Positions 54,803 to 63,618 of a stretch of DNA of 64,000 nt are shown here, piece after piece. The translations under genes and the position numbers were made by a program. The notes beneath the pieces were generated by a model. That model did not search any database. It saw nothing but the letters and a program-made list of their open reading frames with translations, and had not been told where the DNA came from. Each line of letters opens with the position of its first letter. Position 1 is the stretch's first letter. This DNA comes from Serratia proteamaculans (GTDB lineage Bacteria > Pseudomonadota > Gammaproteobacteria > Enterobacterales > Enterobacteriaceae): NCBI RefSeq assembly GCF_013337185.1, contig NZ_SWDE01000002.1:248001-312000 (forward strand), in the 5' to 3' direction.

Positions 54803-57241
54803 ATGAAATTGTTATTTCAACCGCGTTCTGCTTTGTTACTGGCCCTCGGCTTGGGCTGCAATCTGGTTATGGCCCAAACTTTTGCCGCCGATGTAACGAT
54901 TAAACGAGACACTTATGGCACCCCTCATATTTACGCCAAAGAGGTTTACGGGCTGTTTTATGGCTATGGTTATGCCATCGCGCAGGACCGCCTATACCAG
55001 CTGGAAATGTCCCGGCGCAGTACTGAAGGGCGTGTCGCCGAAGTGTTGGGCAAAGACTACCTGTCGTTTGATATTGGTATCCGCCAGCAGTACTCCCCTG
55101 CCAAAATCAAAGCTCAACTGGCCGCGTTACCCCAGAGCGATCGCGATATTCTTGATGGCTATGCTCAGGGCATTAATGCATGGCTGAAGAAAATCGATGC
55201 CAATCCGCAGCAATTAATGCCAAAACAGTTTATTGACCATGATTTTAAACCGGCCCCCTGGACCGACTTCGATGTGGCCATGGTATTCATCGGATCCATG
55301 GTCAACCGATTCGGAGACTACAATACCGAGCTGGAAAACCAGCAATTGCTCGCCGGGCTGATAAAAAAGGATGGCGAGACGCAAGGCAAAGCGATATTTA
55401 ACCTGCTGCTTTCTCAAGACAACCCCGGCTCACCTACCACCGTCCCCAAGGGCGAATGGCAGCCTTCGGTACGTAATGGGGCTTATGTTTCTGCCCCATC
55501 GGCGGCATCCACCCTGAACCATGCCGCTCTCCCGACAGAGGCAACGACCAATGAACAAACGCCTCGCTGGAAGCCACCGAAGGAAAAAGCCTTTAGTAAC
55601 ATCATCGTCCTGGGCTCCCGTAAAACCGACGGTGCCAAGAGCATTCTGCTAAACGGGCCTCAGTTCGGTTTCTATCAGCCTGCTTATACCTATTCTGTTG
55701 GGCTACATGGCGCGGGTTATGATGTGGTGGGAAACAGTCCATTTGGCTATCCGATGGTGGAGTTCGGCTACAACCGCGACATCAGTTGGGGAAGTACCTG
55801 GGGGGCCGGCGATAATGTCGACATATACCAGTTGAAATTGAACCCTAAAAACCCTGAAGAATACTTCTATCAGGGGAAATATCGCCCTCTGGAAAAACGC
55901 GTTGAGACCATCGCGGTGAAGAATGGCGAAACCCAACATTTGACGGTGTACCGAAGCGTGCAAGGTGCCGTCATCGACTACAATCCCAAGCAGGGTCTGG
56001 CCTATGCCAAACGTCGTGGCTGGGAAGGCGAGGAAGTCGCCACTTTAATGGCCTGGAATAAGGTCGGCAAAGCGAAAAACCATCAACAATGGCTCGATCA
56101 GGTCCAGCATTCCGCCATTAACGTCAACTGGTACTACGCCGATAATAAAGGCAACATCGGTTATGCCCTGGGCGGACGTTATCCAATACGCCTTAAGGGG
56201 CACGATAACCGGCTGCCTATGCCGGGTGACGGCAGCTCCGAATGGCAAGGTTTTATGCCATTTGCCACCAATCCTCAGGTCTACAATCCCAAAACGGGTT
56301 ACATCGCCAACTGGAACAATCGCCCTGCGGAAGGCTTCCCCAACCCGGACGAATGGTGGTACTCCTGGAATACCGCCGACCGTATCCAGTCGTTATTCAC
56401 CCGCATTGATAGTCAGCCGCGTTTTACCCCCACGCAGTTATGGGATTTGCTGATGGACGTCGCGTTTGAAGATCCTAACGCGCGCTTTTTTGTGCCCCGC
56501 CTGGTCAAGGTCGCCGGCAAAAGCGATAACCTGCAACTGCGCGAAGCTGCCGCCATCCTCGGCAAGTGGGACTATGAGGAACGGGATCTGAATAACGACG
56601 GTTATTACGATACCCCGGCGACCCCCATCTTCCGTGCCTGGCTGCAACATATGCTGACTCTGTCACTGGGCGGAATATTGCCTGCGGAACAGGCTTCGTG
56701 GTTCCTTGATCCCGGCTACATGACACCGGGAGAAAGCACCACGGGCAGCCAGAATATTTCGGTGGGTACCAAAATTCTTTATCAGGGCATGACCGCCGGC
56801 AGCAAGACCTCGGGGTTTGATATCTTCAAAGGCAGAGACGTCGATGGCCTGATGATGGAAGCGCTGCAGCTCGCCGTTAACGATCTGAATAAAGCGCAAG
56901 GCGAGAAGATGACTGCGTGGCATACCAAGGTGTCAAACACCACTTATCAAACCAAAAACTTCCTGAACGTTCCGCAAGCAGGCTCAGACGAACACATTCA
57001 GAATCGTCTTGCCATGAACCGCGGGACCGAAAATGACATGGTGGTCTTTACCCATAAAGGGGTCACCGGCGTCGAGGTCACTCCTCCTGGCCAGTCCGGT
57101 TTTATCGCTCCAGACGGGAAACGCTCAAAACACTTTGACGATCAGCTGTCATTGTTCGGTGATTTGAAAAACAAACGTACATGGCTCAGCGACAATGATG
57201 TCCAGGCCAATTCGGTCTCTCAGGAAACCATCCGTTATTAA
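54803..57241 (+). CDS. pac: Penicillin G acylase (Ntn hydrolase), precursor
   Basis: An 812-residue periplasmic precursor (E. coli enzyme 846) that self-cleaves to alpha and beta chains and hydrolyses phenylacetyl-type amides. The signal peptide is about residues 1-29. The N-terminal nucleophile is Ser265 (KAFSNIIVLG). In beta-chain numbering Gln23, Phe24 and Phe57 of the acyl pocket and the Ca2+ ligands Asp73 and Asp76 are present, and the oxyanion Asn lies in GYIANWNNRP. Compared with E. coli, residue 69 is Trp instead of Ala and residue 71 is Ala instead of Phe (STWGAGDNVD against STAGFGDDVD), so the specificity may differ. GAGGAAA precedes the ATG. A natural role in aromatic amide use or signal hydrolysis is unproven. 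Confidence 0.93.
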   Translation: MKLLFQPRSALLLALGLGCNLVMAQTFAADVTIKRDTYGTPHIYAKEVYGLFYGYGYAIAQDRLYQLEMSRRSTEGRVAEVLGKDYLSFDIGIRQQYSPAKIKAQLAALPQSDRDILDGYAQGINAWLKKIDANPQQLMPKQFIDHDFKPAPWTDFDVAMVFIGSMVNRFGDYNTELENQQLLAGLIKKDGETQGKAIFNLLLSQDNPGSPTTVPKGEWQPSVRNGAYVSAPSAASTLNHAALPTEATTNEQTPRWKPPKEKAFSNIIVLGSRKTDGAKSILLNGPQFGFYQPAYTYSVGLHGAGYDVVGNSPFGYPMVEFGYNRDISWGSTWGAGDNVDIYQLKLNPKNPEEYFYQGKYRPLEKRVETIAVKNGETQHLTVYRSVQGAVIDYNPKQGLAYAKRRGWEGEEVATLMAWNKVGKAKNHQQWLDQVQHSAINVNWYYADNKGNIGYALGGRYPIRLKGHDNRLPMPGDGSSEWQGFMPFATNPQVYNPKTGYIANWNNRPAEGFPNPDEWWYSWNTADRIQSLFTRIDSQPRFTPTQLWDLLMDVAFEDPNARFFVPRLVKVAGKSDNLQLREAAAILGKWDYEERDLNNDGYYDTPATPIFRAWLQHMLTLSLGGILPAEQASWFLDPGYMTPGESTTGSQNISVGTKILYQGMTAGSKTSGFDIFKGRDVDGLMMEALQLAVNDLNKAQGEKMTAWHTKVSNTTYQTKNFLNVPQAGSDEHIQNRLAMNRGTENDMVVFTHKGVTGVEVTPPGQSGFIAPDGKRSKHFDDQLSLFGDLKNKRTWLSDNDVQANSVSQETIRY

Positions 57242-57258
57242 AGCCTGATAGTGTTTGA

Positions 57259-57284
57259 AGCCCAGTTTATGGTTGAACTGGGCT
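57259..57284 (+). terminator. Terminator-like hairpin after pac
   Basis: AGCCCAGTT and AACTGGGCT form a perfect 9-bp stem with an 8-base loop, 18 bases after the stop. The following GTCGTTG is a poor U-run. Confidence 0.55.
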
Positions 57285-57449
57285 GTCGTTGCCCCTGAGG
57301 GTGGGTATGCAGGAAGGTGCCCGTTACATAAGTCTGCGAGGCATCCCGCCTTTTCATCTTTTTCTCCAGTTATTTCCCTACATTGCTTGGCTGCCCTGCC
57401 TCTTCCCTCAGTACACTTGGCTGCGATTAAATACTTCAGACAGCTTGCA

Positions 57450-57469
57450 TGTACGTAGATAAGCGTACA
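57450..57469. promoter_or_regulatory. Palindromic operator before the toxin-antitoxin pair
   Basis: TGTACGTAGATAAGCGTACA has 6-bp perfect arms (TGTACG / CGTACA) with an 8-bp centre. It ends 15 bases before the toxin start and overlaps a possible promoter (TTGCAT, 17 bp, CAGTAT). It is probably bound by the antitoxin. Confidence 0.6.
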
Positions 57470-57484
57470 GTATAGGGAGGTAAG

Positions 57485-57781
57485 ATGGGATTCAGGGATG
57501 TAAAGCAACTCGCCATACGCTGTCTTCAGCAAGGCGCGTATGACCATGAGGTACGTGGCAATATCGATGTGAAAAATCTGTTTGCTACCGGCCAGGTTGA
57601 TGAAAACTGGGTGATTGAACTTATCAAGAAAACGGGCGGAGATGCATATCAGTGCTGCCCACATCATCAGGACGCCACTACTGATGTTCATATTCTTCGC
57701 CCCTGGAAGTCAGGTTGCTATTGGTACGTGAAATTTTATTTCATAGAACCCGACATCATCTTTATCAGCGTGCATCAATAA
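57485..57781 (+). CDS. MqsR-like toxin (RelE/MqsR fold)
   Basis: A 98-residue protein, the same length as E. coli MqsR. Its C-terminal half, DVHILRPWKSGCYWYVKFYF, ending in IIFISVHQ, follows the pattern of MqsR (DVYRP, VYLKITV, LIVSF). An N-terminal helix is followed by a DUF4258-like region. MqsR is an mRNA endoribonuclease, and the same activity here is an inference. AGGGAGGT lies just before the ATG, which allows strong translation. It precedes its putative antitoxin by 18 bp, the toxin-first order of mqsRA. Confidence 0.65.
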   Translation: MGFRDVKQLAIRCLQQGAYDHEVRGNIDVKNLFATGQVDENWVIELIKKTGGDAYQCCPHHQDATTDVHILRPWKSGCYWYVKFYFIEPDIIFISVHQ

Positions 57782-57799
57782 CTCAGCAAGGAGCTCACA

Positions 57800-58399
57800 A
57801 TGAGAATTGTTAAAGAAGGTGATACGCGCAGCGTTCTGTGCCAAAACTGCGGCCGAACAATGGCAACCTATCGTTTACGCGATGTGGATTTCAGCGATCG
57901 CCGCGGCACAGTGAGGAATATTTTAGCCGCCGTCTGCAACCAGTGTGATGCGGTGGTTAGCGTTCCTGCCCAGTCCACACCGCGCATTAAAAGCGAGTTT
58001 GAGCAGGCTAAATCAGCACTGGAAGTGCGGGTTCCGGCGCACTATCTCGATATTTTGAACGTTGCCACGCAGAAAATAGATGATTCGCTGGATGAAAATT
58101 TTCATAAAACGCTGATCCTTTACTACCTCCATGCGCTCACCACCGGCCGCTATCAGCAGCAAGAACTGAAAACACTGTTAGGCAGCGAGTTGGCGAATGC
58201 CAAATCGTCGAAGCGCCTGTCGATGAAAGTCAGTCAAAAGCAACTGGCTGAATTAAATAGCATAATGGAACAGCAGAGCCTGACACGCAGCTCGGATGTG
58301 GTGAAAGCGGTGATCCTTAAAATTTACCAGGACCTGGTGCAGGAGAAAAACCTGGGGATATTGCCGGAGCTACGCAATGTCGCCGCCGCTGTTTCCTGA
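57800..58399 (+). CDS. Antitoxin with YgiT/MqsA-type zinc finger and RHH-like domain
   Basis: A 199-residue protein. The N-terminus has two CxxC pairs (CQNCGRT at 14-17 and VCNQCDA at 46-49) with spacing like the zinc-binding, toxin-neutralising domain of MqsA. The C-terminus does not have the XRE helix-turn-helix of MqsA. It has a ribbon-helix-helix-like segment (about 145-185: KRLSMKVSQKQLAELNSIME, then TRSSDVVKAVILKIYQDL). A helical middle domain (70-140) is unassigned. AAGGAG precedes the ATG. It probably binds the palindrome at 57450 and represses the pair. Confidence 0.65.
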   Translation: MRIVKEGDTRSVLCQNCGRTMATYRLRDVDFSDRRGTVRNILAAVCNQCDAVVSVPAQSTPRIKSEFEQAKSALEVRVPAHYLDILNVATQKIDDSLDENFHKTLILYYLHALTTGRYQQQELKTLLGSELANAKSSKRLSMKVSQKQLAELNSIMEQQSLTRSSDVVKAVILKIYQDLVQEKNLGILPELRNVAAAVS

Positions 58400-58466
58400 A
58401 GCTGACATTGTTCCAGTGACGAAGATGGCCTGAGTTCGTCAGGCCAGAAGATGGCCAGGCCTGGTT

Positions 58467-58754
58467 TTACTGTTCCCGGTTATATCCGGCGCAGAAAAAT
58501 TTTTCGGCCAGACGATTAACGCCGCCAGAAAAGAACTCGCTCATCACTTCCCCATTGAGACTGTATGCCCGACACAGTAACCCAGCTTCGAATGCGGCCT
58601 GGTTTTCGTCGCCCAGGCTTTGGGCCAAATGATGTGCATAGCCCAGCACGAAACCACGTTTATAGTCACAACAAAACCGGGAAAGCTCCGAGGCCGGGCC
58701 AGCGTTCTGTGCGGCCAAGCCGGCCATCAGCCCCTTGCCGAAGTGATTGTTCAT
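58467..58754 (-). CDS. yghW: DUF2623 family protein YghW
   Basis: A 95-residue protein of the same length as E. coli YghW, beginning MNNHFGKGLMAGLAAQNAG and containing FCCDYKRGFVLGYAHHLAQS, as in YghW. The function is unknown. AGAGGGG precedes the ATG at 58754; the frame extends 29 codons upstream without similarity. Confidence 0.92.
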   Translation of the reverse strand: MNNHFGKGLMAGLAAQNAGPASELSRFCCDYKRGFVLGYAHHLAQSLGDENQAAFEAGLLCRAYSLNGEVMSEFFSGGVNRLAEKFFCAGYNREQ

Positions 58755-58851
58755 GACATCCCCTCTTTTAATAATCGATATATAAAATATTATATAACGA
58801 TCATTGTGCTCATGGACATACTCACAAAGTTTTACCCTCATACCTGACGTA

Positions 58852-58884
58852 TAAAAAAGCCCACAGAGGGAAACTCTGTGGGCT
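58852..58884 (-). terminator. Terminator of the nitroreductase gene
   Basis: On the minus strand an 11-bp perfect stem AGCCCACAGAG / CTCTGTGGGCT with a 5-base loop is followed by TTTTT. It lies 22 bases after the nitroreductase stop. Confidence 0.9.
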
Positions 58885-58906
58885 GGAAACCATCAAGACA
58901 GGATGA

Positions 58907-59494
58907 TTACAGGGTAAAGTTCAGCCCTTCCACCACCGTCTGCTCCAGCGGCAAGCGCCCTGAAGGGATCTCTTTTTGCTGCAAGAACTCCGGCAGCAGG
59001 GATTTATCACCTGCTTTGCCGATCGCCACCATGCCGTGTACCTGGTAGTTGTCCGGCAGGTTTAACGCAGCCTTGATTTTGTCGTGATGAACACCGCCCA
59101 TACAGTGGGTCAGCCAACCTTTCAGATGCGCCTGCAGCGCCAGGTTGGCCCAGGCAGCTCCGGCATCAAAGGCATGGCTCGGGTTACTGACTTCCTTCTC
59201 ACCGTTCAGACTGGTGGTTTTGGAGATCACCACCACCAGCGCTGAGGCGTGCTGTGCCCAACCGCGATTGAATTCAATCAGGAAATCCAGATAGCTGTCC
59301 CAGCTGGCCGAACCGTGCTTGCTGTAGGCAAAACGCCACGGCTGAATGTTATAGGCCGAAGGTGACCAGCGGGCCGCTTCAAAGAAGCTCAGCAGGGTCT
59401 CATCGTCGATAGCATCATTTGCCAGCGCGCGCGGCGACCAACGTTCAATAAACTGTGCATCAATGGGGTAATCAGAAACTCTTGGCTGGCTCAT
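58907..59494 (-). CDS. Nitroreductase-family FMN oxidoreductase
   Basis: A 195-residue flavoprotein with the family FMN-binding motifs ERWSPRALANDAIDD, EAARWSPSAYNIQPWRF and a C-terminal HGMVAIGKAGDKSLLPEF. It probably reduces nitro or quinone compounds with NAD(P)H. Three in-frame Met codons are close together. I chose 59494, which has GAGAG at normal spacing. Divergent genes upstream include a LysR regulator on the same strand. Confidence 0.88.
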   Translation of the reverse strand: MSQPRVSDYPIDAQFIERWSPRALANDAIDDETLLSFFEAARWSPSAYNIQPWRFAYSKHGSASWDSYLDFLIEFNRGWAQHASALVVVISKTTSLNGEKEVSNPSHAFDAGAAWANLALQAHLKGWLTHCMGGVHHDKIKAALNLPDNYQVHGMVAIGKAGDKSLLPEFLQQKEIPSGRLPLEQTVVEGLNFTL

Positions 59495-59581
59495 GGACAT
59501 CTCTCTCATGGGAAGGGAATAACAAAGTTATCTGATATTCCCATGTCTCACGCCAGAAAAACTTTTATTTTGTGCGGTGGC

Positions 59582-60463
59582 TCAGCGCAAGATCTCCAGT
59601 TGCAACCAGTCCAGAAACGCCCGTACCGGCGGGTGTCGCTCGCGACCAGGTACGCACTGCGCAGTATAAGCCGCACCCGGCACGCAAATTTCCGGCCGAT
59701 AGGGTGCCAGCAACCCGTTACGTACCAGATCCGACACCATCACCGAACTGGCCAGCACCAGCCCCTGCCCGGCCACCGCCGCCTGCAAAGCATAATGCTC
59801 TTCATCATAAGCCCGCAACGCGCTACGCCGCTGCCACCAGTCGACTCCCGCAGCCTGACACCACTCGCGCCAACCGGTTTCATAAAGCGTGGAGTCATGC
59901 CAGTGAACGGTGATCAGCGTGGGCACTTGTTGCTCCGCGGCACACAAATCCGGGGCGCCATAGACGCCAAAACGCTCTTCCAGCCGCGCTGCCTGATGCA
60001 ACTGCGGGTAGTCAGCGCTGCTGTAGCGAATGGCAATGTCCACGCTGGCGTCCTGCTGCAGGTCAATCACTTCACCACAGGCCTCCAGGCGTACCAGATA
60101 GTGCGGGTAGGCCTGATAAAAACGCCCCAGGCGCGGAACCAGCCACAACGCAGCAAAAGAATGAGTGACGGAAACACACAAGGAACCGGCACTGGGCACC
60201 GGTCGCAGAGCATCCAACGTGGTTGCCACATCGAGCAACGCAGCGTGCACTCCAGCGAACAAACGCTCGCCCTTGTGGGTTAGCCGCACGCCGCGCGGAA
60301 CCCGATCGAACAAGGCAAAGCCCAGCTGCTGCTCAAGCGCCTTGATCTGATGCGATACCGCCGTCGGAGTGACCGCCAGCTCCAGTGCGGCCTGTTTAAA
60401 ACTGCGCAGGCGGGCGGCGGATTCAAAGGTGCGCAATGCGGTAACCGGAAGCGTGGCAAACAT
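59582..60463 (-). CDS. LysR-family transcriptional regulator (GcvA-like)
   Basis: A 293-residue regulator with an N-terminal HTH (LPVTALRTFESAARLRSFKQ, then AVTPTAVSHQIKALEQQLGF) and a type 2 periplasmic-binding effector domain. The opening resembles GcvA. The ATG at 60463 is preferred over a TTG two codons earlier. It is divergent from the FMN reductase gene at 60584 and probably controls it. Confidence 0.88.
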   Translation of the reverse strand: MFATLPVTALRTFESAARLRSFKQAALELAVTPTAVSHQIKALEQQLGFALFDRVPRGVRLTHKGERLFAGVHAALLDVATTLDALRPVPSAGSLCVSVTHSFAALWLVPRLGRFYQAYPHYLVRLEACGEVIDLQQDASVDIAIRYSSADYPQLHQAARLEERFGVYGAPDLCAAEQQVPTLITVHWHDSTLYETGWREWCQAAGVDWWQRRSALRAYDEEHYALQAAVAGQGLVLASSVMVSDLVRNGLLAPYRPEICVPGAAYTAQCVPGRERHPPVRAFLDWLQLEILR

Positions 60464-60583
60464 GTACAAGTTCCATACGGATGAATTTAACTCATCCTGA
60501 AAGAATAGCCGTCATTTGTCACTTACGCTTTGAGCGCCGTAAATTGGCGATCGTATTCCCATGATCAGCAAACGGAGAGTGAC

Positions 60584-61219
60584 ATGAATTCATCTCAGCA
60601 ACCCAAAAGCCTTATTGTCCTGGTGGGCAGCCCACGGCGTGACGGCAACAGTGCAGCATTGGCGCAGGCCGTGATGTCAGGGGCCGCCGAGGCGGGTACC
60701 GAAGCCAGCCTGCATTTTTTGGATGATTACATTAGCGGTTTTCTGGTGGACGGACGCCATGCCGAGCCCCCTGCCGACCGCTATGGCGAACTGTTTCTGG
60801 AGCACTTCTTGCCGGCGGATGGGGTGGTATTTTGCACCCCGTTATACTGGTACGGCATGTCGGCGCAAACCAAAGCCTTTTTCGATCGCTCTTTCAGCTA
60901 TTACTCCAACGCCTACCCTGATGCCGAACAGGTACATCAGCGAATGAGTGGCAAACGCATCGGGCTGACGGTGGCCTCGGAGGAAACCTACCCCGGCGGA
61001 GCTATGGGGATCGTGCATCAAATTCAGGAATTCAGCCGTTACTCGCATTGCGAGTTCGTCGGGATGGTTCAGGGGGCAGGCAACAATCGGGGTGAAGTCA
61101 GCCGTGATCCCCGTAACCCGCTACAGGCCGCCCGCGATCTGGGCCGTGAAATTTTCACACGTCATTATTCTGATTACCGGATGGACACACCGCGCAGCAC
61201 TCAGGTTTGGCAAGATTGA
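60584..61219 (+). CDS. NAD(P)H-dependent FMN reductase, flavodoxin fold
   Basis: A 211-residue protein with the FMN phosphate-binding loop GSPRRDGNSAALAQAV and the segment VVFCTPLYWYGMSAQTKAFF, typical of the NADPH-dependent FMN reductase/iron-sulfur flavoprotein group. GGAGAG precedes the ATG at 60584; the frame continues 18 codons upstream without similarity. Divergent from a LysR-type regulator. Confidence 0.88.
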   Translation: MNSSQQPKSLIVLVGSPRRDGNSAALAQAVMSGAAEAGTEASLHFLDDYISGFLVDGRHAEPPADRYGELFLEHFLPADGVVFCTPLYWYGMSAQTKAFFDRSFSYYSNAYPDAEQVHQRMSGKRIGLTVASEETYPGGAMGIVHQIQEFSRYSHCEFVGMVQGAGNNRGEVSRDPRNPLQAARDLGREIFTRHYSDYRMDTPRSTQVWQD

Positions 61220-61365
61220 CTCAGCAAATGGGGGGGCTCGCTGCCCCTTTATCAAGGTTGCGCAAGCATATGTAGCAAACTATTGCCGACCATTGGCCCG
61301 CCAGGACAAACATCATATGATGCAGATGCCAGACCGGCGCGCCAATTAACTCAAAGCGAAACAAG

Positions 61366-62466
61366 ATGTCGAAACAGTGGAAAATAACAGCGGCCAACGC
61401 CTGCCTTCAGATGTACACCCGGTTGGGCGGCAACTTCCAGCAGAAAGCCAGTTTTAAGCCGGAGCTGGCCTTTGAACGCATCGTTATTTTTTCCACCACT
61501 GCCCTTGGCGATCTGATGTTTAATACGCCGGCCATTCGCGCGGTGCGCGAACGCTACCCCACGGCAAGTATCACCCTGATTTCCAGTCATAAAAATAAAC
61601 AGCTGGTCGCGAACAGCCGTTACTTTAGTGATGTTATTTATTGGGATCATAAAGCCAAGGACATGCTCAGCATTATTCGCCAGCTGCGTAAACATAAGCC
61701 GCAACTGGCGATCATCCTGCACTCCAAATCCCCTTACGACGTGATTGTCGCCATTACTGCCGGTTGCCAATATGTGTTCAAGGATGCCTACGGCAACAAA
61801 GCCACCGGCATGGAGCCCTGGTTGAGCGGCGTGAGCCAAAGTACCGGCGGCCATTTAATTCAGCGCAAGCTGGATTTAGTGGCGCAGTTGGGCTGCAAGA
61901 CCGACAACAGCGAAATGTTTATTCCCGTTGAGTTTGCGCCGATTAGCAAAACCGCGGATAAAATCCCGATCGGTTTTCAAATGGGCGCTTCTGAAACGCT
62001 GCGTTGCTGGCCCGTCGGTCAGTTTATTCGCCTGGCAAAACTGTTGCTGGCGCAGTCGCCACATCACCAAATCGAATTAATCGGCTCGCCAAAAGAGCTG
62101 TCTATAGAGCGAGAATTTATCGCGGGGCTGACAGACGCCGAACGGCAACGCGTGGTCAGCCATATCGGCAAAACCACCCTGCCACAACTGCTGGCAGTGA
62201 TGTCAAACCTGCAGGTATTGGTCACTGGCGACACCGGCCCATTGCATCTGGCCATTGCCCTGAAAACTCCGACCATCAGCCTGTTTGTCACCGCCAATCC
62301 GCAGCACACCGGCCCTTATCAAAATCGCGACCTGCATCAGGTAATGAACGTGTCGGTTGATGCACTAACACTCACTACGGCTCAGCGCCGCCAACCCCTC
62401 AGCATCATCACTGAAAATCAGGTGTTTGAAAAAGTGACGAGCGCGTTGGCACTAACGCGCCATTGA
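61366..62466 (+). CDS. Glycosyltransferase family 9 (heptosyltransferase-like)
   Basis: A 366-residue GT9 protein. The N-terminal domain has IVIFSTTALGDLMFNTPAIR (the GT9 acceptor-side loop). The C-terminal domain has GFQMGASETLRCWPVGQFIR and the donor-binding LVTGDTGPLHLAIALKTPTI. Members add heptose to the LPS inner core. The first 35 residues are an unusual extension. Its 3' end overlaps the convergent O-antigen-ligase-like gene by 15 bases. It is probably an outer-core enzyme, but the sugar cannot be told. Confidence 0.88.
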   Translation: MSKQWKITAANACLQMYTRLGGNFQQKASFKPELAFERIVIFSTTALGDLMFNTPAIRAVRERYPTASITLISSHKNKQLVANSRYFSDVIYWDHKAKDMLSIIRQLRKHKPQLAIILHSKSPYDVIVAITAGCQYVFKDAYGNKATGMEPWLSGVSQSTGGHLIQRKLDLVAQLGCKTDNSEMFIPVEFAPISKTADKIPIGFQMGASETLRCWPVGQFIRLAKLLLAQSPHHQIELIGSPKELSIEREFIAGLTDAERQRVVSHIGKTTLPQLLAVMSNLQVLVTGDTGPLHLAIALKTPTISLFVTANPQHTGPYQNRDLHQVMNVSVDALTLTTAQRRQPLSIITENQVFEKVTSALALTRH

Positions 62467-63618
62467 AGTGGGTTGGGCGAACACCATCGCCAATGGGAAC
62501 CAGAACAGGTACCAAAATTCGGCCGGGTTAGCGATGACAAACATGCCCTGCGAGCAGTAGAAGATCAGCATAAACAGGTATAACGCCGCCTCCAGTCGTC
62601 GCCCGGCCTTAAGGTGAACCACGGCAAGCCGCGCGCCAAACGCCAGCAGCGCGATGAACAGGCAAAAACCCACCAGCCCGCCTTTGAGCAACGCGCCCAG
62701 ATACAGGCTGTGAGTAGTATGAATAAACTCGCCGGTATAGTTGGTAAAAGTCAGCTCTCTATCAAATCCATAGCCAAAAAACGGCGCCTGTTCTATCAAC
62801 GAGAAACTGTGTCGCCAAATGCTCATCCGCACAAAGCTCTGCTGATACAGCTGGGTAAAACGCGTTATCAGCATTTCACCAATGGACGACCATAGCACTA
62901 CGCCTGCGGTAAATATCATCACGGCCACAATGAGCATTGCCGACTTTTTATTGAGCGCCCGGTAAGATGTGGTTAACGCCAGCGCCGCCAATACGGCAAT
63001 TAGCGGCCCGCGGCTTTGTGTCAGTACCATAAAGGCAAAAAGCAGCGGGATCGCCAGCAGGACCTTTTTCTGTTGAGTATCCCGATAAACCATCAGGCTT
63101 AAAATAATGCCCAGCGCGGCATAACCGGCAAGATCAATGACATTGCGCGGGCCGGGGTTAATGTCCGAAGTCTCTCTGAGGGTATAAATTTGGTGATAAT
63201 CACCCCATGCCAGATACAGACATAGCAAGGTGATACCGGCAATTACGGCGCAAAGTAACAGATTGCGGCGAGGGCTATCCAACACCGAGACCAACAGGCC
63301 GAGATAAATCAGAATATAAGCACTGTGCGTCAGGGCAGACAGCGCATCCTCCGGCGTCCCCCCCCAGAAATTACTGGCCGAGTAGTACGCCAGAAAATAC
63401 GCCGCCAACGCGATTCCGATGAGTGCAGCACGCCTGCCAAACCAGGCCTGACGAAACGCAGGTCGGGTGGCCAGCGTCAGCAGGAAAAAAACCGCCGAGA
63501 TATGGAATAGATTGTTCACCCTGGTATAGCCGCAAAAAATGGCGCTAAAAAAGGAGAAGCTCAGGAAGGCGTACAGATAAATCAGTGCAGTGATATCAGC
63601 TTTCTTTGAAAAGAACAT
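62452..63618 (-). CDS. O-antigen ligase / polymerase family membrane protein
   Basis: A 388-residue inner-membrane protein with about ten to twelve membrane segments. The Wzy/WaaL family features are visible: the Arg in LTQSRGPLIAVL, a large periplasmic loop (about residues 235-305 with WRHSFSLIEQAPFFGYGFD) and the His in FIHTTHSLYLGALL. WaaL-type proteins join O-antigen to lipid A-core in the periplasm. I chose the ATG at 63618 (AAAAGG upstream) over a TTG six codons earlier. It overlaps the upstream gene. Confidence 0.85.
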   Translation of the reverse strand: MFFSKKADITALIYLYAFLSFSFFSAIFCGYTRVNNLFHISAVFFLLTLATRPAFRQAWFGRRAALIGIALAAYFLAYYSASNFWGGTPEDALSALTHSAYILIYLGLLVSVLDSPRRNLLLCAVIAGITLLCLYLAWGDYHQIYTLRETSDINPGPRNVIDLAGYAALGIILSLMVYRDTQQKKVLLAIPLLFAFMVLTQSRGPLIAVLAALALTTSYRALNKKSAMLIVAVMIFTAGVVLWSSIGEMLITRFTQLYQQSFVRMSIWRHSFSLIEQAPFFGYGFDRELTFTNYTGEFIHTTHSLYLGALLKGGLVGFCLFIALLAFGARLAVVHLKAGRRLEAALYLFMLIFYCSQGMFVIANPAEFWYLFWFPLAMVFAQPTSMAR

